Shown here: positions 1-10,342 of the stretch, one piece after another
Position numbering within the stretch: position 1 is the stretch's first letter
How the letters are laid out: every line of letters starts with the position of its first letter
Source of the DNA: Nigrospora sphaerica
Lineage: Eukaryota; Ascomycota; Sordariomycetes; Amphisphaeriales; Apiosporaceae
NCBI GenBank assembly: GCA_018287875.1
Contig: JAGVVL010000002.1
Location: 7,316,001-7,380,000 of the forward strand
DNA: 64,000 nt
Reading direction: 5' to 3'
Program-made: the position numbers and the translations under genes
Notes under the pieces: model-generated
What the model saw: only the letters and a program-made list of their open reading frames with translations
What the model was told of the DNA's origin: nothing
The model's database searches: none

Positions 1-178
1 GCTGAGAGGATAGGAGACAAATGTTCAAACAGCGAACGTAAGAAGTGGTGGACGTCCGGATATATATAGACGATCCGAGGTTGAGGCACGCATTCCCCCC
101 AATTTTCTTGGGAACCAAGTACCGGGAGACCCTTATCACCAGTGGACAGACGACAGCCAGACCCAGACAGACATCAGC

Positions 179-208
179 CAGACCCAGTCAGACCCAGTCA
201 GACCCAGA
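179..208. repeat. 10-bp tandem repeat CAGACCCAGT x3
   Basis: Two exact copies and one near copy (last base changed) of CAGACCCAGT lie in tandem. They are preceded from about 147 by looser CAGACAGAC/CAGCCAGACC variants. The repeat sits in sequence with no assigned gene. Confidence 0.75.
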
Positions 209-784
209 CCAACGGCAACGTGAGCGATTTACCCAATATGTCGACGTGGGGCGCACTGCATATGCGCTTCTGGTTGCAAGTCTGCACGGTACGGTACCTA
301 CTTCCGGTGTGGCCAAAAAGGACCGAAGAAGGGTCACCCGGCGACCTACCAATCCCGCGCATCGAAATGGACCACGAATTTCCTGCGATGTACAGCTCAA
401 CACCCAACAAACATGTGGGCTTGTACCGTAGGCACATGCCCAGGAACGTTGCCGCGAGTCCGCAAGAAAATTCATTTTACAAAAGGAGAATAAAGGTTAC
501 GTCAAAATCCCTCCACCCCTTGAATTACCTTACCCGTCTACAACGTACGTAATGAAACCCGCAGGGGTTCCCCGCGAGACAGAACAACTACAAGGGACGG
601 ACGGGGGGGCGGGGGGGGTTGGGGGTTTGGCCAGCACGGACGCCGGGGCACATGCTGAGTGCGTGTAAGCAAGCATGTATGCTTACAGACAAACTTGAGT
701 ACATGTACACAAGCGGTCGCTCCATCAAGGGAGAAACACGCGTGCGACCACAACGGTCGTGGTTGGCGCCCCCTGTTCTGACAC

Positions 785-788
<4 letters not shown>

Positions 789-816
<28 letters not shown>
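789..816. repeat. (CT)14 microsatellite
   Basis: An uninterrupted run of fourteen CT dinucleotides, in the gene-poor left flank. Confidence 0.95.
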
Positions 817-817
<1 letters not shown>

Positions 818-3566
818 GCTGGCCTTTGGAAAAGCCGGTGAACATCCATTCATGCGTCCATGACGCCGTTGCATCACACACTGTGGGTGGGACCCCGTGG
901 CCGTAGAGTTTTTCTTTTTGTTGCTTCCCTCTCCTTTGACGAATTTTGCATCGGTCCAGTAGAGCGCAGCCGCAGGTATCTACCCAAGGTGAAAGCGCGT
1001 ATTCGGGCTGACTCAAGTTCCACGGGCGCTCTTGCTCGCGTTGTCGCCAAGGACCGGACTCTCCAAATTCGCGGCAGGCCAGCGGGCTTCTAGAAGGCTT
1101 CGTTGCGCAGCAAAAGAAAAAAACACGAGCCTGAACCTAGAAGGGGGGGGGCAAAAGAATGGGGGGGAGACGTTGCTGATCCTTGTCGGCGGGAAGGCCG
1201 GGACTGGTATAGGGGATCCGCTCTGACCGCAACCCCGCCAGCCAGCTTAGAGCCTTTGGCGAGAGAGGGAAAGGCGCCGGCTCGCGATTCGGAGACAAAT
1301 GGCCATGAGCGAGGCGACCACGTCCCACCGACTGACCTCCATCAGCAGCCTCTTGCCGTCCATAGAATCGGGAACCGCCTCGCGGGCAATTCTTGCCCCC
1401 GTTCCATCGGCTGTTAGATGACGTTACCGCCACGGCGCTGATCGGCCCCGGAAGCCCAAGGGGCTTGGTGGCAAAGACGCAATGACGGCTCGCCGTGGTC
1501 GAACGCGCTGTCGTCTGGCGTCTTCTGGGCCGAGATTGTCTGTATTAGTAACCGCGGACGGTAAAGGTAGTAGGACCTTCGGCCGAGTCCCGAATCCTGT
1601 GCGCTTGTACGGGCTCCCTACGGGTGCGCTTGTGGATGTAGCGATACCGGCCTCGAGCAGCGCTGCGCGTCGACTAGCCGAGCCTGGGAAGCCGACGACG
1701 GCACCGACGTGCGTCGGACATTCTCCATTCCGGTTAATTGCATCTCCGGCCGCGCCAGGAGTCTGGGGCAAAGACGGGCGTGACACGTCCGCCCTCCGTC
1801 ATTTGAGTGACAGCCCTGGCTGCCACGGACTTTCTCGTCCGCTAGGCCGCGTATACCGCTGTTGGCGGGGGTGGGTGCGTTGGGTAAAACGGCATCCAGC
1901 AAAAGCCCTCACGGTTCTTGTACGTACCGATGTATTAGTACTGAGATGGGTTACTTGATGTTGCCTGCCCGGAAAAGTAAGTGCCCAGGCTGGGAATGGA
2001 CAGCACTTGACCTCCATATAGGTCATTGGACCCTCGGTTGGTCAAAGCCACGTACCTGGCTTGCAAATGCTTGTCTGGACTTGGCATCGCGATGCTGACG
2101 GTGGCACGGCCTTGACCACACCCACCCTGCGTTGATTAATGCGGGATGTATCCGGGGGTGGGCGTGTGCCCCTTTGTCTGATTGGCTACCGTGGACGACA
2201 TCTGTTCATGTGCATATGCAGCTCGAACCCCATCGTCCTTGAGAACGAAAGGATGGATGGATGGGAAGATAAGCATGCAGTGTCAAAGCAGCACACGCTC
2301 GGTTAGTCGTGAGCGGCTGCGGTCCGTCGTCTTCCCATTCATGGGCGGCTGTCTGTCAGTCACCTCACCGCCGGACGCCATCCCATGTCCATCCCCGTGC
2401 TTGATCCTGCTAGCCGACGGGCTGCCGCTACCACGTAGCACGCCGAGGCGGCTCGTTGGATTGCCCACGACGAGGCACTGCGTTCGCCTTGGTCTAGCCC
2501 GCTGCTGACGGTGCCGGCGGTAAGCCGTCATACACCCTCGCCCCAACACCGGCGGGCCTCCCGGCGTATTGACGTACGTCCTAGACCTGCAGCTCTCGGG
2601 TGGCAGCAAATCCTTATGCCTTTCCGTCTTCTTGTATACTGCCTGAAACGGGCCAAGAGACGACGGAATGCCGGCCCATCGGAAGCGTCGCTGTCCCTAT
2701 GGCTCACCGAGCAGTGCATCCGCCCATGGTTGGTGGTGGTGAAGCCCTGAACGTTCCCACGGCAGGACCAAACCGTGTTTACCAACACCCGTTTCGGGCC
2801 CCACGATCTTGCATGTAAGCGCCTGGGCTGGGCTGCCTGTACTACCTGAGCCGGCGCGTGGCGGCTTCACCGGTCACTGGGATAGCAGGGCTTGCGCCGA
2901 GCCTTTCGCGCCCCCGTCATCCCCTAATTAGACGACGCGGCCGAGATGGAACGTATCGACACTGGCAGACCAGACAATGAAGGGTTGTTCCCAATGGACC
3001 GCGCAGTTGTCGTCTAATCCCCGTCCGGCTGTGACCCTCATCCACGGGCGAGCCCATCGAATGGGCCTTTCCAGCCCGGCCACAGGTACCACCTTGTACG
3101 AATGCAGCGTGGCTGCCGGCTGCCGGCTGGGCAACTTGGCCAATACCTCAGGACGAGTGGGTGTATGCCTCATACACAAGTGCTTGGCGTATGCTACGAG
3201 CACCGGAGGTGGCTGCTTGTGTGATGCTGGTCTCTTGTCTGTCTTGGCGAGCAAATGTTGAGTGATCCCAACATGGTAGGCTTACCACCAACAGCATTCT
3301 GCCATCGTATTTCATCTTGGCATCGGCAACTTTGGTCATCTGGTGCCCTGCACACTCAGCTCTCGCTTTCCATGCTGCAAGCCCACCGGCACCTTCGAGC
3401 CACACTAGGCATGACAGCCTCCCAGCACAGGCACGGCCCAAGGAACTCGTTCTATTCATCATGCGGATTCGTACCGATGTTATACAGTATACAGCGTAAC
3501 GACTGCCCCTGTGCCTATTGTATCATGCATTACGGAGTATGATGAGGAGGTAGAGGAGTATGGTAT

Positions 3567-5117
3567 TTACAGCTTGGCGATGATGGCCTGTGCGTACTGG
3601 GTGGTGCTGGCCTTGCCGCCCAAATCGCCCGTCAACATCTTGCCTTCCGCCAGGGTATCAAAAGCAGCCTTCTCGATGCGGTTCGCGTACTCGTTCAGAC
3701 CCATGTGTCGCAGCATCATCATGGAGCTCAGGAGCAGGGCAGTGGGGTTGGCCTTGCCCTGTCCAGCGATATCGGGCGCCGAGCCGTGGACGGCCTCGAA
3801 GATGGAGCACTCATCACCAATGTTGCCCGAGGGCGTCAGGCCCAGGCCACCGATCAGACCGGCGCACATGTCGGACAGAATGTCACCGTACAGGTTGGGC
3901 ATGACCAGCACCTTGTCGTTGTAGGGCAGCGGGTCCGTGACCATCTTCAGGCAGGTGTTGTCCAGCAGCTCGGCATCGAACTCGATCTCGGGAAAGTCCT
4001 TGGCGACATCCTTGGCGACGTTCAGGAACAGGCCGTCCGACATCTTCATGATGGTGGCCTTGTGGACAACGCGGACCTTCTTGCGACCAATCTCCTGCGC
4101 CTGCTGGAAGGCGAACCGCAGAACACGCTCGCTGGCCTCGCGGGTAATGAGCTTGATGCTCTGGACGACACCGTCGACAACGACGTGCTCGATGCCCGAG
4201 TATTCACCCTCGGTGTTCTCGCGGATCAGGACCGTGTCGACGCCGTCGTAGGGGGTCTTGTAGCCAGCAACGGATCGGCAGGGTCGCAGGTTGGCGAACA
4301 GGTTGAAGGTTCGGCGGAGAGTGAGGTTCAGCGAGACGTGACCCTTGCCCACGGGCGTCTGTGTCTTGGTCAGCATCCCACTCGCCTCGACGGCATCGTG
4401 GCCGCCCCTCTACACGGACGGCAACCTACAGCAAGAGGGCCCTTGAGGGCGACCTTGTTCCTTTGGATGCTCTCGATGGTGGCCGGGGGAATCGTGGTTT
4501 TGCCATCGACCAGCATGGGAGTGACATCGACCGGCTCCCAAGAGACGGGGGCCTACGGGCGAGCGTCAGTACGTGCACGGCTGGCCGGGGCCGGTGAAGC
4601 ATATGAGGCCACAGACCTTGGCAGCGGCAAAGATGTCCTTCACAGCCTGAGAGATCTCGGGGCCGATACCGTCACCCTCGATGATGGAAACGGGGTAGTT
4701 GCCCTGGAAATAGTACGTCAGCCGGATGGTTGTGCGTTGCGCGCGGGTGGTGTGGCAGCGCGTCCCGTGCCGGGCAAATATTGCGATCCCCGCCAACGCG
4801 CGATGCGACGCGGGTTGAGTGATTTTCGAGCGGGCAGTCCCCAGGCAGCGAGCGCCGGTAGGAAAAGAAGACGTACGCTGGCATCCTTGGTTCCGGTGAA
4901 CTTGGCGACCTTGTCCGAGTAGAAGCGGCGGTTCTGTCGGGGGCGCGGAGTGTTAGCATGCTGTCGCAGCCTCGTGGTCTCCGAGGGCCGTTATTCGCCA
5001 GATGTGGGCATATATAATCTGGCTGCTCACCTGGAAAGAGAGAGTGAAGGCGGCGCGGGGGGCGGCGCGCACGCATTGGCTGCGCACAGGCGCAGAGAGA
5101 GCTCGAATGGCCAGCAT
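3567..5117 (-). CDS. IDH2: Isocitrate dehydrogenase [NAD] subunit 2, mitochondrial
   Basis: Catalytic subunit of the NAD-dependent isocitrate dehydrogenase of the TCA cycle, acting in the mitochondrial matrix as a hetero-oligomer with IDH1. Five exons: 5117-5031, 4933-4877, 4703-4617, 4552-4430 and 4358-3567. All four introns are phase 0 and the sum is a 381-residue protein. Exon 1 encodes a basic, Arg/Ala-rich presequence (starts [10 protein letters not shown]) and exon 2 the mature start [13 protein letters not shown]. Family hallmarks are [11 protein letters not shown], the substrate loop [13 protein letters not shown], the Mg-binding [17 protein letters not shown] and NPTALLLSS. The block [16 protein letters not shown] and intact active-site residues match yeast IDH2 rather than the regulatory IDH1. 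The intron 3 donor is an unusual GTCTGT. The gene is divergent from SEC5, about 680 bp away. The subunit assignment is from remembered family sequences. Confidence 0.9.
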
Positions 5118-5410
5118 TGTAACTATATTAGATCGAGACCGTGGGTATCAAAGTGTGAAGGGCCCCGGGTGACTTTGCGCAAGGGTGGAAGCTCTGCGGC
5201 AAAGAGATCTGATCGATGGAGCGGGAAGAAGAAATGAAATGTCTCTTATCGCTTTTGGGCGGCCGGAAACAACCGGCTAGTAGAAAGCATCTCCGAGGCT
5301 TGCACCGCATATCGTATTTAGACTGTGTAAGCACTGTGTAGCCGCTTCGCTAAGGGATCCACGCGGTCGGTGCCTGAGCACTGCCAATACTCCCCACGCT
5401 GCCTATCAGA

Positions 5411-5424
5411 GAGCGCGCGCGCGC

Positions 5425-5455
<31 letters not shown>
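5411..5455. repeat. Compound (GC)n-(GA)n microsatellite
   Basis: Alternating GC dinucleotides from 5411 to 5424 are followed after a short CTAGATA spacer by twelve GA dinucleotides to 5455. Confidence 0.9.
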
Positions 5456-5645
5456 TAAGAGAGCCTACCTACAATGTACCCACCGACTTGCCTGTGAAGT
5501 GACCAAGCGGCTCCAGTGACAGCTCCAGTAGATGCCCAGCCAGCGCTCGCGCGAGTGTGCTGTACTCCGTGCTCCATACGGAGAGGGCTGGATACGTACA
5601 TACGTGCTTGGCAGTAGCTTCAAGCCCCCCATCAGCAACCAAGTT

Positions 5646-5675
5646 CACGCCCACGCCCACGCCCACGCCTACGCC
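5646..5675. repeat. Hexamer repeat CACGCC x5
   Basis: Four exact CACGCC units followed by one TACGCC unit. It lies about 120 bp upstream of the SEC5 start codon. Confidence 0.9.
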
Positions 5676-5797
5676 CCCTCAACCGAACCGCCGTCGTCTG
5701 TCGACCTTCAAGCGCACGCCCTCTCCTTCGACGTGCTCCCATGGTCGCATAGCGATGCTTGCCGGCGTGAAGCGTGCCCCGACTTGATAGCCAGGCC

Positions 5798-8700
5798 ATG
5801 GCGTCCACCGACTTCGAACGAAACGTCCTCGAATTCTACGGCGTGTCCACAGCCTTCCCCAACGAGTGGCCCGCCGAGAAGGATGAGAACAGCGATGGCG
5901 AGAGCGAGCAGGAGCAGAAGAAGGAGAAACTGAACCGCCGCAAGTCCCGCTACCAGGCCCTCGCCCGGGCCGCCAGCAACCGGTCTAGCGTCCTGGGTTC
6001 CCCTGATGCCGTCGGGGGTGGTGCGATACTGCGCGATGAGCCAGACCCCCTGGGTGGCAGCGACAGTGTCGTGCGGTCGCTCCGGCAGTTGGGCCTGCCG
6101 GTCCAGGATGACCCGCGCCTACGGACCAAGTTCTTGCTCTCGTCCACCAACTTCTCGCCCGCGCTCTTTCTCTCCCAGCTCCATGCGCTCGACGACACGC
6201 GACTCCTGGAGAGTGGCCTGGACGCCCTGTCGGCGTCGATCGACCAGAAGTCGGCATCGCTCAAGGTCTTGGTCGAGTCCAACTTTGAGCGTTTCGTCAA
6301 GGCCAAAGCCACAATCGACAATGTTTACAAAGAAATGAAATACCGGGGTGCCGAGCCCCCGTCACCGACCCGCGCCCGCGCCCACTCGAGGCATGCCAGC
6401 AGGAGCAGCTTCCGGAACAGCAGCGGCGGCGCTGCCCTGGGTATGAACCAGCTGGCTGTTCCCCTTTCGCCTGTGGTGGATTCAAGGAAGAAGAATGCGC
6501 TGGTCAAGGAGAGCGACTACGGCGTCATGGGCATCAAGACGCCGCTGCTCGACGTTTCGGCCAAGGCCGAGGACGTATGGGGGCCCGCGCTGGGTGGCCG
6601 CGAGAAGGAAGAGAACCTCAAGACGGTGCAATACTCCCTCGAACGCTTTCGCGACTACATTGAGGCCAGCTCCAATGTCGCTGAGAGTATCAAGCGGAAA
6701 GACTACGAGGCGCTTGTGGAAGAATACACTCGGGCGCGGAGGTACGCGGATGACGCCAGGAGGCTTGTGCAGGATCTGGGCACGTCCACGCCCAGTGAGA
6801 GCCAGGCCTACCAGATCCTCTTGGCGGCGCGCATGTGGCACGATGTCAACGACCAGATCCAGAATCTGAAAAGAGAATTGTGGAAGAAGCTCACGACGGT
6901 GCACAACCCGTCAGGTAAACTAGACAACATAGCAAGCCGGCACCAAGACCAGCACATGGAGCTCATCAGCTTGCTTTTAGAGCTCGGCGTCGAGGATAAC
7001 CCTATCTGGCTGTGGCTGCTCAGTAGATACGACTACTTGAAGGGCAAGACGGAATCCGTTGCGGACCGCGGCAAAGTCGAAATCGAGGTTCTCAGGAGGC
7101 GTCTCGCCAATGCAGAGAAGCCTTCAGCGCAGAGCTTGGCCGCGCATCTCCGAACGCTGAGCCGCCAGTCGGTGGAGAGCAAGGCCGACGGTCTCGATTC
7201 GGCGGATGTGATTGAGCTCTGGGAGAAGATGTTGACCTTCCTGAACATGCTGCTTTCGACCCAGGGAATCCTTGGCGAAGTGGTCGAGTTTTGGCAGACG
7301 GTCGAAGGCTTCGTCAAAGGCAACACCCAGACTTCCCTACCCGTCGGGTACGACGGGGAGTCTCGACAGCATCACCATCTGTCTGCCGAGGGTGTTGCCG
7401 ACCTACGAAAGGCCACAGTCGAGTTGGTTGATATGATCCGACAACACGTACTGGAGTTCTTCGCCGGAGCACCACCCGAGGACATCTCCTTGCTGTTCTC
7501 CCCCCTCCCTCCATCCCCTGGAACGCCTTTGTCGTCGTCCCTAACGCCAACTGCGTTGAGGGATCCTCGTTTCAACTTCGACGCCAACAATATGCCCCCA
7601 CCGTCGCCCAAGCGTGGCGAGGCCTACGAAAAGTTCGCCTTCTGGCCGCCGAATTCCAACTCTGTCAGCGGTGTACATTACCTCGCCAAGATGCTGGCGC
7701 TTGTCGGCTCCGGCGCATCGGAGCTAGCAAGTATCGCGCCGGTCAGTGAAGCTGAGGGCAAGCCTGCGGAGCTCCTTAGGACGCTGGTTGGTGCTGCACG
7801 AGAGCGATGTGTTACGGCCATCTGCGCGGCGTGGAACAAAGACGCCGAGAATATCAAGTTTGTCGAAGACTGGCAAAGATCTCGGGAGCTGGGCGATGTC
7901 ACGCGCATGCCCGCCACTTTTGCCGCTTTCGAGGCCGCCCTGCTGAGCGGCATGCAGAAAATACTCTACATCACCGAGGCAGCCGTCAAGCCTGGTGCTG
8001 AAGATATCGTCCTGGCTCCGCCCGCGAAGCTCCTGCAGATGGTACGCAGCCAGTATGTGACGACACTGTACAAGGCGTTGAGTGGCATGGTGGAGAATGC
8101 CGAGCGGTCTGTCAAGAAGGCCGATGACGAGTGGACGACGGATCTCGAGACACCGCTTGCGTTCGGCCGCGAGAAGGTGTCCCCCACCCTTGGCGTCAAG
8201 GGCATCGACCCTGGCGACCGCGTAAGTCACCTATATGCCCTCTCCTTGCCCTCTTGCTATATTTCCTCGTCAATGTAACTGACGTCGACCGCCAGAACGT
8301 GCGCATGCTCCTTACGCTGAGTAACCTCGGCTCCCTTCGCAGCAAGGTGGTCAACAACCTGAACAGCCAGTTCGAGAATGCTTTCTCGGTCAAACTTACC
8401 GATGAGGCGAAGACGATTCGTGATGTGCTCGCACAGATCGACACGCGCCTCTTCCAGACCTACACCAAGCCTTCCATCGACAACTTGCGGCAGATCATCC
8501 GCGCCGGCCTCCTCGAGGACCCAAGCTGGGGGACCATTCCCAAACCCACCGAGGTCAAGCCCTACGTGTACGATGCTCTCCTCTCGCTCGTCCTGGTTCA
8601 CTCGCAGGTTTCCACCACGGCCCCCTCCCTCACGGCCCAAGTCCTCTCGTATCTCCTCGAGCAGACGTCGCGCGAGTTGCTCGAGGCCTTCAAACAGAGG

Positions 8701-8982
8701 TCGCAGCGCTACGATCTGGGCTCCCTGATGCAGGCGACCCTCGACGTCGAGTTTGTGGCCCAGACGCTGAGCCAGTACACCTCGGAACGCGCGAGCGCCC
8801 TACAGAGCGAGATCTACACGATGCTGGACAGCCGGACTGACGACGCCGCCCGGACGCGACTACAGGGGGAGCTTCCCGGCATGCGCGACGTGCTCAAGAA
8901 GCTGCGCGAGCTGAGCAGGAACGAGTTTTCCTGCTTCAAGAAGCCGCGCAAAGGTCAGGTCGAACGGACAGCAACCAGCTAG
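5798..8982 (+). CDS. SEC5: Exocyst complex subunit Sec5
   Basis: Subunit of the octameric exocyst that tethers secretory vesicles to the plasma membrane at growing hyphal tips. Two exons, 5798-8221 and 8296-8982, joined by a 74-nt phase-0 intron (GTAAGT...CCAG), give about 1036 residues. The start chosen is the ATG at 5798, giving MASTDFERNVLEFYG. The Sec5 signature occupies roughly residues 105-180: LRTKFLLSSTNFSP, LSASIDQKSASLKVLVESNFERF and VKAKATIDNVYKEM. The rest is helical, as expected for CATCHR-type rods, and ends KKLRELSRNEFSCFKKPRK before a short tail. The end of the frame is uncertain: a different frame remains open downstream with polar composition (see findings). Divergent from IDH2 and convergent with the transcription factor gene. 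Confidence 0.9.
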
Positions 8983-10342
8983 GTTCCTCCCAGGCCGAAA
9001 ACAACGACACCGACGAACGCCGCCGGCAGCCAAGGGGGAGGGGGGGGGGCGCAACAGCCCGCCACGTCCTCACCGCCGCGCCCGCCGGGCACCATCTACT
9101 ACGCGCACACCGTGTTTTGGGGCTTTCAGGAGATGAATACGGTACCGGGCTTGGATTGACGCATGCCCTGTTGGGTTCCCGCCTGCGGTAGGTGCCTCTA
9201 CTCGCGCCAATGGTCTGGGTGGTGCGCGGAATCTTCTGGGGCCGGCGCCGCAGCCTCGAATTACGCTGCCACCCCTGTAGACGTAGCCTGTGTTTAGGAG
9301 GACGGAGGAGGGCCGTGAATGGATACATAGCTTGGAGAGTCATACGGTATAATAGGAGGACGGGATATTCACTTTGGACTGCGGCTTCAGCAATGAATAT
9401 GCTCGTGTGTAAGCACCCCGACTTCCCCTTGCCAGTGACAGGCGAGAACGGTTGGCCCATGGTCAGCACGATCACTACGTAATGGACCTGTTCGCGACAA
9501 GGGCTCATCAGACCCCAGAAAAACAGGGGAGCGTTCAAGTGCGTTCGAATGTGGGCACCATGGGAAAAATAGGCGGTGGCGAGTCTAGTATTACGCGCCT
9601 TGGGAAGGCACGCGCTCTACCGCGAAGAGGGTGCATTGCTACTGCGGCAGTGTCAGAGGCAAGCAACCAAGTGAAAAACGCCTTATAACGCCCTTCCTAG
9701 ACCGGCCCGGGGTATTTCGTCCAGGAAGCAAATTGCCCGCCTACCTTTTCCCCTCTATCCATGCTTTTGCCCTGGCGGAGAAGCACCCGAAGGGGCGCGA
9801 ATGCCAACGCCTGCTCACCTAGTCACCCCTGTCGCGGGACAGGGTGTGCTTGCGTGTATGCGTCTGGTGTCTTTTTTTTCTTCCTCCCCCCCCCCGGCCA
9901 TGTCCTGTCTAGTCCAGCGAGGGTTCCCTTCCCAGTAATGTTGGTCGGCCTGGTTTTCTTTCTTTTTGAGAGGGTTGAGGATCGCCGTGAAGTCGTACAT
10001 GGAGGTAATTGTCGAAACAAAGAGGTAAAAAGCTGAGGGGGTGTGCGCGTCTTCTGCCCTAGGGCCCATCTATGCGAAGAACAAGGAATGAGGGAAATGG
10101 CCCCGCGCGCAAAGAGTGTATACGCAGTCAATGCTGCCTGCGGCCTGGTGATGCATGTGGGCAAAGCATCACCATGATCCGGAACAGATGGCTGGCGAGG
10201 CCGCCCGGCAGAGATCGGGTAGATCATACGGACAGCAGAGACGAACAAAAGAGAAACTCGAGCGATCTTGAATCCGACTGATCAAACGAGAAGTTCTCGC
10301 GCCGGTTTTCGAGAAAGCTCGCTGGACCTAGGTCAGCGGAAG
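8983..10342. other. Convergent intergenic region SEC5 / transcription factor
   Basis: This 1.36-kb interval lies between two convergent genes and should hold both 3' UTRs. It contains a long G run (about 9032-9048), a T/C homopolymer patch near 9870-9897 and no open frame that I recognise. Confidence 0.55.

Larger units (their letters stand above)
1..3566. other. Gene-poor left flank, no recognisable gene
   Basis: I find no frame with recognisable family similarity and no chain of exons that I can support on either strand. The open frames here are short, overlap each other on both strands, and lack domain-like composition. The stretch holds a short CAGACCCAGT tandem repeat near 179-208, a (CT)14 microsatellite at about 89 bp past position 700 (789-816), and several G/C homopolymers around 600-620 and 1140-1170. 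A species-specific gene cannot be excluded without transcripts. Confidence 0.6.
5118..5797. promoter_or_regulatory. Divergent IDH2/SEC5 intergenic region with simple repeats
   Basis: This 680-bp interval must contain the promoters of both IDH2 (-) and SEC5 (+). It carries a (GC)n run that passes into a (GA)n run (5411-5455) and a CACGCC hexamer repeat (5646-5675) just upstream of the SEC5 start, probably in its 5' leader. I see no TATA box that I would defend. Confidence 0.55.

Noticed and set aside
3705..4922. 405-codon plus-strand open frame across IDH2
   Set aside because: It runs antisense through five IDH2 exons and their introns. Its composition mirrors the sense codons and shows no family similarity.
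4940..5030. TATATAATC near 5010 as the IDH2 TATA box
   Set aside because: It lies inside the first IDH2 intron, downstream of the start codon.
5774..5797. GTG start eight codons upstream of the Sec5 ATG
   Set aside because: Eukaryotic nuclear genes rarely use GTG; the ATG at 5798 begins the natural protein.
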